Of a DNA stretch of 9,192 nucleotides, positions 5,199 to 9,192 are shown in pieces (the stretch's first letter is position 1; each line of letters begins with the position of its first letter). The DNA lies in contig JASGCG010000041.1 of the NCBI GenBank assembly GCA_030054235.1, positions 1 through 9,192 of the forward strand, given 5' to 3'. The stretch comes from Bacteroidia bacterium (lineage in GTDB: Bacteria > Planctomycetota > Phycisphaerae > Phycisphaerales > SM1A02). Below the pieces are notes generated by a model. It did no database searches, was not told where the DNA came from, and worked only from the letters and a program-made list of their open reading frames with translations. The translations under genes were made by a program, and so were the position numbers.

Positions 5199-6545
5199 TC
5201 ACTCGCCCTTGCTCTTCACGAGCGGCGCGTTGGGGTTGGCCGCGCGGAAGGCCAGGACACCCTTGCGGATCTCGATCACCAGGTCGCGGTTCTCGCGCAG
5301 GAACTGCTTGGATGCTTCGCGGCCCTGGCCAAGGCGAACATCCTTGAAGCTGAACCAAGCGCCGCTCTTCTCGACCACGTTGGCGTTGACGGCCAGGTCG
5401 AGCAGGTCACCGACCCACGAGATGCCCTCGTCGAACATGATGTCGAACTCGGCTTCACGGAAGGGGGGAGCGATCTTGTTCTTGACGATCTTGGTGCGCA
5501 CGCGATTGCCCACGTTGCGCTCGCCATCCTTGATCGCGCCGATGCGACGGATGTCGACGCGCACTGAGGAGTAGAACTTGAGCGCACGGCCGCCGGTGGT
5601 GGTTTCGGGGCTGCCGAACATGACGCCGATCTTTTCGCGCAGCTGGTTGATGAAGATCACGATGGTCTCGCTCTTGGCGATGGCGCCAGTGAGCTTGCGC
5701 AGGGCCTGGCTCATGAGACGAGCCTGGAGACCGACGTGGCTGTCGCCCATTTCGCCTTCGATTTCGGCGCGCGGGATGAGTGCGGCCACCGAGTCGACGA
5801 CGATGACATCGACGGCGTTCGAGCGCACCAGCATTTCGCAGATCTCAAGCGCCTGTTCGCCGGTGTCGGGCTGCGACACGAGCATTTCATCCAGGTTCAC
5901 GCCCAGCTTCTTGGCCCAGGACGGGTCGAGCGCGTGCTCGGCATCGATGAAGGCCGCGGTGCCACCCGTGCGCTGCGCGTTGGCGACGACGGTGAGGGCC
6001 AGCGTGGTCTTGCCGCTGGACTCGGGGCCGAACACCTCGATGATGCGGCCGCGCGGCAGGCCACGCCCGCCCAGCGCCAGGTCGAGGCTGAGCGCGCCGG
6101 TGGAGACCGCGGGGATGGGCGTGATGTTCTCGCCGTCGAGCTTCATGATCGAGCCCTTGCCGAAGGACTTTTCGATCTGGCCCATGGCCGCTTCGAGCGC
6201 CTTGAGCTTGCCCTTGGAATCGAGTGCGTTGCTGCGCGGATCGCCAGCGGACGCATCGGACACGAAGGGCTTGGGTTCGACCGAGCGACTGCCGGCATCG
6301 CCAGCGGACGGCGCCTTGCCTGCGGTGGGTGCGGTGACGGACACGGTGGACGGCTTGGCCATGCTGCTCCCCTGATTGGTGCTGCCTTCGAGGCGTGCAG
6401 GGGTGGAGGCCGACGAGGCATCCGTGCCTGCTGCAGTTCGAGTTGTAACGGCTTTCGCCTGCTCTGGCGCGCGGGTTGCGGCGCGTGCGACGGTTTCGGC
6501 GGGCTTGCTGGCGGTGGTGGGCTTGGCTGCAGTGGGGGTCGACAT
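5199..6545 (-). CDS. recA: Recombinase RecA with long N-terminal extension
   Basis: RecA is the ATP-dependent strand-exchange protein and the co-protease that triggers LexA self-cleavage. The core starts at about residue 111 (SKGKLKALEAAMGQIEKSFG). It shows Walker A GPESSGKT (173-180), DAEHALDP (201-208), Walker B VDVIVVD (245-251), DNA-binding loop 1 (GEMGDSHVGLQARLMSQ, 264-280), FINQLREKIG (298-307), loop 2 (FGSPETTTGGRALKFYSS, 310-327), and GQGREASKQFL (407-417). Residues 1-110 are Ala/Thr/Ser/Pro-rich with scattered Lys and look disordered. The chosen ATG has AGGA at 6-9 nt upstream and gives 448 residues. A GTG five codons upstream is possible. An internal ATG at 6362 (Met62) has a better SD (GGGGAG) and would give 387 residues; even that form carries about 49 extra residues. 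The C-terminus ends at PLVKSKGE and lacks the acidic tail seen in E. coli RecA. An SOS-type promoter lies upstream. Confidence 0.95.
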   Translation of the reverse strand: MSTPTAAKPTTASKPAETVARAATRAPEQAKAVTTRTAAGTDASSASTPARLEGSTNQGSSMAKPSTVSVTAPTAGKAPSAGDAGSRSVEPKPFVSDASAGDPRSNALDSKGKLKALEAAMGQIEKSFGKGSIMKLDGENITPIPAVSTGALSLDLALGGRGLPRGRIIEVFGPESSGKTTLALTVVANAQRTGGTAAFIDAEHALDPSWAKKLGVNLDEMLVSQPDTGEQALEICEMLVRSNAVDVIVVDSVAALIPRAEIEGEMGDSHVGLQARLMSQALRKLTGAIAKSETIVIFINQLREKIGVMFGSPETTTGGRALKFYSSVRVDIRRIGAIKDGERNVGNRVRTKIVKNKIAPPFREAEFDIMFDEGISWVGDLLDLAVNANVVEKSGAWFSFKDVRLGQGREASKQFLRENRDLVIEIRKGVLAFRAANPNAPLVKSKGE

Positions 6546-6613
6546 GGTGAGTCCTGTCACGAGGTGGTCACGGTGGGTTGGGACGACAGGTCCGATTCCG
6601 TTCGGTGTGTGTT

Positions 6614-6643
6614 AGGGTAGACCGAACACATGTTCGGTGTCAA
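6614..6643 (-). promoter_or_regulatory. recA: recA promoter (TTGACA-N18-TACCCT)
   Basis: On the minus strand a perfect -35 TTGACA (plus-strand 6638-6643) is followed after 18 nt by TACCCT (plus-strand 6614-6619), which fits TANNNT. The predicted start near 6606 gives a leader of about 60 nt to the ATG at 6545. The LexA-type palindrome occupies the spacer, the usual place for repression by occlusion of RNA polymerase. Confidence 0.7.
6621..6638. promoter_or_regulatory. LexA/SOS box of Gram-positive type in front of recA
   Basis: ACCGAACACATGTTCGGT has 8-bp perfect inverted arms around a 2-bp centre. Its core CGAAC-N4-GTTCG matches the Bacillus/actinobacterial LexA consensus CGAACRNRYGTTYC at all but the last base (G here). 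It lies between the -35 and -10 of the recA promoter. By analogy with known SOS systems, LexA bound here would repress recA until DNA damage. No lexA gene is in the window, so the binding protein is inferred. Confidence 0.8.
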
Positions 6644-6753
6644 GCGAACGGATCGACGCGGGCAGTGTGACAGCCGGAGGGGCGTCATCCCCGGAACCCG
6701 CGGAAAATTCGGTGGTGATTCCGGCCCTGACTCGCGCGCCGAGCCACCTGGGT

Positions 6754-6765
6754 TAAGGTAGGCCC
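6754..6765 (+). promoter_or_regulatory. Start region of the metallopeptidase gene: TAAGGT -10-like box or AAGG ribosome site
   Basis: TAAGGT (6754-6759) fits TANNNT and lies 6 nt before the ATG, the same layout as at pgi and tal. The same bases can be read as an Shine-Dalgarno-like AAGG about 7 nt from the ATG. Sequence alone cannot separate the two readings. An in-frame TAA at 6754-6756 fixes 6766 as the most upstream possible ATG. Confidence 0.35.
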
Positions 6766-8967
6766 ATGCCGCTTCCCACGACCCTTGCTGCCTTGGTTCT
6801 CGGACAGTTGACCCCGTGGATCGGCCATCCGATCCCCAGTCCGATCGTTCGCGAGGATGTGGAACTCGCCCCCGCGCTTGCCCAAGCCGCTTCGGTCGTG
6901 CGCATCGACGCAACGGCGTGGGCCGCGACGCGGGCCAACGAGCTGCAGCGCTGGCAGGGGGTGCCCATCGCGCCCGGTCGCAACGTCGACCTCACCCTGA
7001 CCCGCGTGAAGCCCTTCACCGACGATGCGACGATCGTCGATGCGCAAGGCGAAAAGACCGAAGCGGTGATCGACGCTCCGACCGTCGATTGCTTCATGGG
7101 TTCGGTCGACGGTGAACCGGGTTCACGCGCGTACATCGCGATCAGTGAGTTCGGTCACTACGGCTACGTCTTGGCGCAGGGCCGCACGTTCATCCTCTCG
7201 AGCGGTGACTTCGGCTCGAACCTGCCCACGCTCTTCTATGACCTCGGTGCACTGCCGCCTGGCCTCGTGCCCACACCGACCTTCACGTGCTCGGAACTCA
7301 CGGTGCCCGGTGCCAAGCCGCCGGTGACCACGCCCGTCGATGGCTCGCTCGCGGGCTCGCCGTGCCGCCAGGTGCGCATCGCCGTCGAGACCGACCACGA
7401 GTACCTGCAGTCGCTCTTCGGCGGCAGCACCACGGCCGCGACCGCGTACACCGCCGTCCTGATGGGCGCCGTGAACGAGCTCTACGTGACGGCGCTCAAC
7501 ACGCGCATCGGCGTGAATTACTTGCGCCTGTGGAGCACGCCGAACGATCCATGGTCAGCGACCTCGACTGGTGCCGAGCTCGGCGTCTTCCGCGATTACT
7601 GGGCGACGAACATGGGCTCGCAGCCCCGCGAACTTGCGCACTTCCTCTCCGGGCGCGGACTCGGCGGCGGCGTGGCCTGGCTCAGCGTCGTCTGCAATCC
7701 TGATTACGGCTTCGGGCTCAGCGCCAACCTCGGTGGGTCCTTCCCGTATCCGATCATCAACAACTCGGATGCGAACTGGGACATCATGGTCGTGGCGCAC
7801 GAGATCGGCCACAACTTCGGCACCACGCACACGCACAACTTCAGCCCGCCGGTCGATGGCTGCGGCTCGAATCCGCAGGATTGCGCCGTCGCCGACCAGG
7901 ATCTTGGCACCATCATGAGCTACTGCCACATCTGCCCAGGTGGCTTGGCCAACGTGCGCATGGAGTTCCACCCGGTCTGCATCACGGCGATGCACGGTCA
8001 CCTCGATGGCAACGGCTGCGCGGAGGAAGGCTCGTCACGCCCGCCGCAGACGATGATCGACGCGATCACGGGGCTGCCGGGTCAGGCTGTGACGTTCGAT
8101 CCGCTCGCCAACGACATCCCCATCAACTGCGAGGCGATCTCGCTGCGCTTCTATGCGCCGACCACCGCGCTCGGGGGTGTGGTTGAGCGCGTGGGCACGA
8201 CCGGTTCGGTCCTGCGCTACACGGCACCAGCGGGCATCGCAGGCGACGATGTGATTGCCTATGCGATCGAAGAGGCTTCGGGCGCCACCGCGACTGGTGA
8301 GATCCGCGTGCAGGTGAAGCCGGTGCGAGCCGCCACACCGGTGCAGGGCGACGTGCCCGCGCTCCTGGTCGACTACTACAACCTGAGCGCGGCGCCGCCA
8401 TCGGTGCTGCCTGACTTCACGCAGCTCACGCCGTACCGCACGTTCTCGTCGGCCACCGTGAACTACGCGTCGACCGGCGGCAACTTCGCCGACAGCCAGC
8501 GCGCGGACACCGTCGGCGCCGTGTGGACCGGCTGGATCAACGTGCCTGCGTCTGGCGAGTGGACCTTGTTCATCGAGAGCGATGATGGCTCGCGGCTGTG
8601 GATCGGCGACCAGATGCTCATCGACAACGATGGCCTGCACGGGATGGTCGAGCGTCCAGGCACGATCGCGCTGGCCGCGGGCAAGCACCCCGTTCGGCTG
8701 GCCTTCTTCGAGAACGGCGGCGGTGCCGGCATGATCCTGCGGTGGCAGGGACCGGGCGTGGCGAAGGCCGTGATCCCGGCGTCGGCGCTCACGCGCGGCG
8801 GCACCGTGAACCGAAGCGACATCAACATGGATGGTCGTGTCGATGGTGGCGACCTCGGCCTCCTGCTTGCTGCGTGGGGCACGGCCAATGCCGCTGCCGA
8901 CATCGACCAGAGCGGCACCGTGGACGGCGCCGACCTCGGCACGTTGCTGAGCGCGTGGACTGGTTGA
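6766..8967 (+). CDS. Predicted secreted reprolysin-like zinc metallopeptidase with Ig-like, PA14 and dockerin-like domains
   Basis: This 733-residue protein is probably an exported protease. The N-terminus has a short hydrophobic stretch (LAALVLGQL, about 7-15) that could be a signal peptide, though it lacks the usual basic residues. Residues about 40-185 resemble a propeptide region. The catalytic domain (about 200-420) has HEIGHNFGTTH (345-355: zinc ligands His345, His349, His355; catalytic Glu346) and a Met-turn at IMSYC (Met384), the metzincin pattern of the M12B/reprolysin type. Many Cys residues fit an extracytoplasmic fold. Residues about 425-518 look like a bacterial Ig/cadherin-like domain, about 530-675 like a PA14 carbohydrate-binding domain (SDDGSRLWIGDQMLIDN, FFENGGGAGMILRW), and 682-733 like a dockerin pair with Ca-loop Asp series D685/N687/D689/D693/D696 and D712/D714/S716/D720/D723. 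The substrate is unknown. It is divergent from recA with no obvious functional tie. Confidence 0.88.
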   Translation: MPLPTTLAALVLGQLTPWIGHPIPSPIVREDVELAPALAQAASVVRIDATAWAATRANELQRWQGVPIAPGRNVDLTLTRVKPFTDDATIVDAQGEKTEAVIDAPTVDCFMGSVDGEPGSRAYIAISEFGHYGYVLAQGRTFILSSGDFGSNLPTLFYDLGALPPGLVPTPTFTCSELTVPGAKPPVTTPVDGSLAGSPCRQVRIAVETDHEYLQSLFGGSTTAATAYTAVLMGAVNELYVTALNTRIGVNYLRLWSTPNDPWSATSTGAELGVFRDYWATNMGSQPRELAHFLSGRGLGGGVAWLSVVCNPDYGFGLSANLGGSFPYPIINNSDANWDIMVVAHEIGHNFGTTHTHNFSPPVDGCGSNPQDCAVADQDLGTIMSYCHICPGGLANVRMEFHPVCITAMHGHLDGNGCAEEGSSRPPQTMIDAITGLPGQAVTFDPLANDIPINCEAISLRFYAPTTALGGVVERVGTTGSVLRYTAPAGIAGDDVIAYAIEEASGATATGEIRVQVKPVRAATPVQGDVPALLVDYYNLSAAPPSVLPDFTQLTPYRTFSSATVNYASTGGNFADSQRADTVGAVWTGWINVPASGEWTLFIESDDGSRLWIGDQMLIDNDGLHGMVERPGTIALAAGKHPVRLAFFENGGGAGMILRWQGPGVAKAVIPASALTRGGTVNRSDINMDGRVDGGDLGLLLAAWGTANAAADIDQSGTVDGADLGTLLSAWTG

Positions 8968-8978
8968 CCGGGAGCGTT

Positions 8979-9031
8979 CCCTCGCAGCGCGGCGCCGGCC
9001 CGCCCGGCTTCACCGCTGTGAGGGTTCATTC
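8979..9031 (+). terminator. Strong hairpin terminator after the metallopeptidase gene
   Basis: CCCTCGCAGCG (8979-8989) pairs with CGCTGTGAGGG (9014-9024) over 11 positions with one G-U pair. Inside, GCCGG (8994-8998) pairs with CCGGC (9004-9008) around a 5-nt loop. The stem is followed by the T-rich GTTCATTCAT. It starts 12 nt after the metallopeptidase stop and lies between convergent genes. Confidence 0.7.
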
Positions 9032-9061
9032 ATGCGGATCACTACGGATCACTGCGCTGCT

Positions 9062-9192
9062 TCAGGCGCACGGCGCAAGCGCCATGGCGCACATGGCCAT
9101 CACGCCCGTGGCGATCGCGTCGTCGTTGAAGTCAAAGTGTGGTGAGTGCAACGGGTGCACGGGTGCGCCCTCGCGGTACGTGCCGAGCACGA
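9062..9192 (-). CDS. M20-family amidohydrolase/peptidase, C-terminal end only
   Basis: The minus strand encodes 42 residues ending at a TGA (plus-strand 9062-9064): VLGTYREGAPVHPLHSPHFD followed by FNDDAIATGVMAMCAMALAP. The LHSPHFDFNDDAI segment is typical of the C-terminal end of M20D amidohydrolases (hippurate hydrolase/N-acyl-amino-acid amidohydrolase group), where the His helps bind the metal centre and the enzyme removes acyl groups from amino acids or peptides. The rest of the gene lies beyond the right edge, so substrate and length cannot be judged. It converges on the metallopeptidase gene with a terminator between them. Confidence 0.75.
   Translation of the reverse strand, partial: VLGTYREGAPVHPLHSPHFDFNDDAIATGVMAMCAMALAPCA

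Noticed and set aside
6240..6310. 14-bp direct repeat ATCGCCAGCGGACG (6240-6253 and 6297-6310) in the RecA extension
   Set aside because: It is in frame and encodes a repeated SAGD in a low-complexity linker; a short internal duplication is enough to explain it.
5736..6620. Plus-strand open frame of 294 codons opposite recA
   Set aside because: The recA frame has all family motifs. The opposite frame is Gly/Arg-rich with no motif and runs into the recA promoter and SOS box.
6691..6724. Inverted CCGGAA / TTCCGG pair between recA and the metallopeptidase
   Set aside because: Six-base arms with a 22-nt spacer are expected by chance in such GC-rich DNA, and there is no further symmetry or positional support.

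Overview
The window looks like a piece of a GC-rich bacterial chromosome, most likely from the Planctomycetota and probably a Phycisphaerae-type lineage. This is an inference. It rests on high GC with strong G/C bias at third codon positions, weak or absent Shine-Dalgarno sequences at several starts, and a secreted multidomain protein ending in a dockerin-like pair of Asp-rich loops with the 'DLGxLLxAWG' signature common in that group. All the protein genes belong to known families. I see no phage, insertion sequence, CRISPR array or defence cassette, and no clear undescribed multigene system. The unusual material is regulatory and architectural.

Layout, left to right. Positions 2-895 (+) hold the 3' part of a UDP-glucuronate decarboxylase gene (nucleotide-sugar metabolism). 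It converges on, and overlaps by 35 bp, a cysteine desulfurase gene (861-2039, -). That gene lies 3 bp downstream of glucose-6-phosphate isomerase (pgi, 2043-3698, -), so the two look like an operon. Pgi diverges from transaldolase (tal, 3750-4814, +). The 51-bp gap between them holds a 10-bp inverted repeat whose arms place an identical GGGGTACAGT 6-7 nt ahead of both start codons, which suggests paired, possibly leaderless, promoters. Pgi (glycolysis) and Tal (pentose phosphate pathway) both feed the fructose-6-phosphate pool.

After tal come four 26-bp tandem repeats, the first containing the tal stop codon, then a terminator and a tRNA-Leu(CAG) gene on the minus strand with a good -10 box. 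Next is recA (-), with a terminator-like hairpin behind it and a clear promoter in front: TTGACA-N18-TACCCT with a Gram-positive-type LexA/SOS box filling the spacer. This RecA has an Ala/Thr/Ser-rich N-terminal extension of about 110 residues.

Divergent from recA is a 733-residue predicted secreted zinc metallopeptidase (reprolysin-like, then an Ig/cadherin-like domain, PA14 and a dockerin-like tail). It is followed by a strong hairpin terminator and then the last 42 codons of an M20-family amidohydrolase on the minus strand, cut by the window end. No gene-free stretch exceeds 300 bp; the longest is the recA/metallopeptidase intergenic region (about 220 bp).
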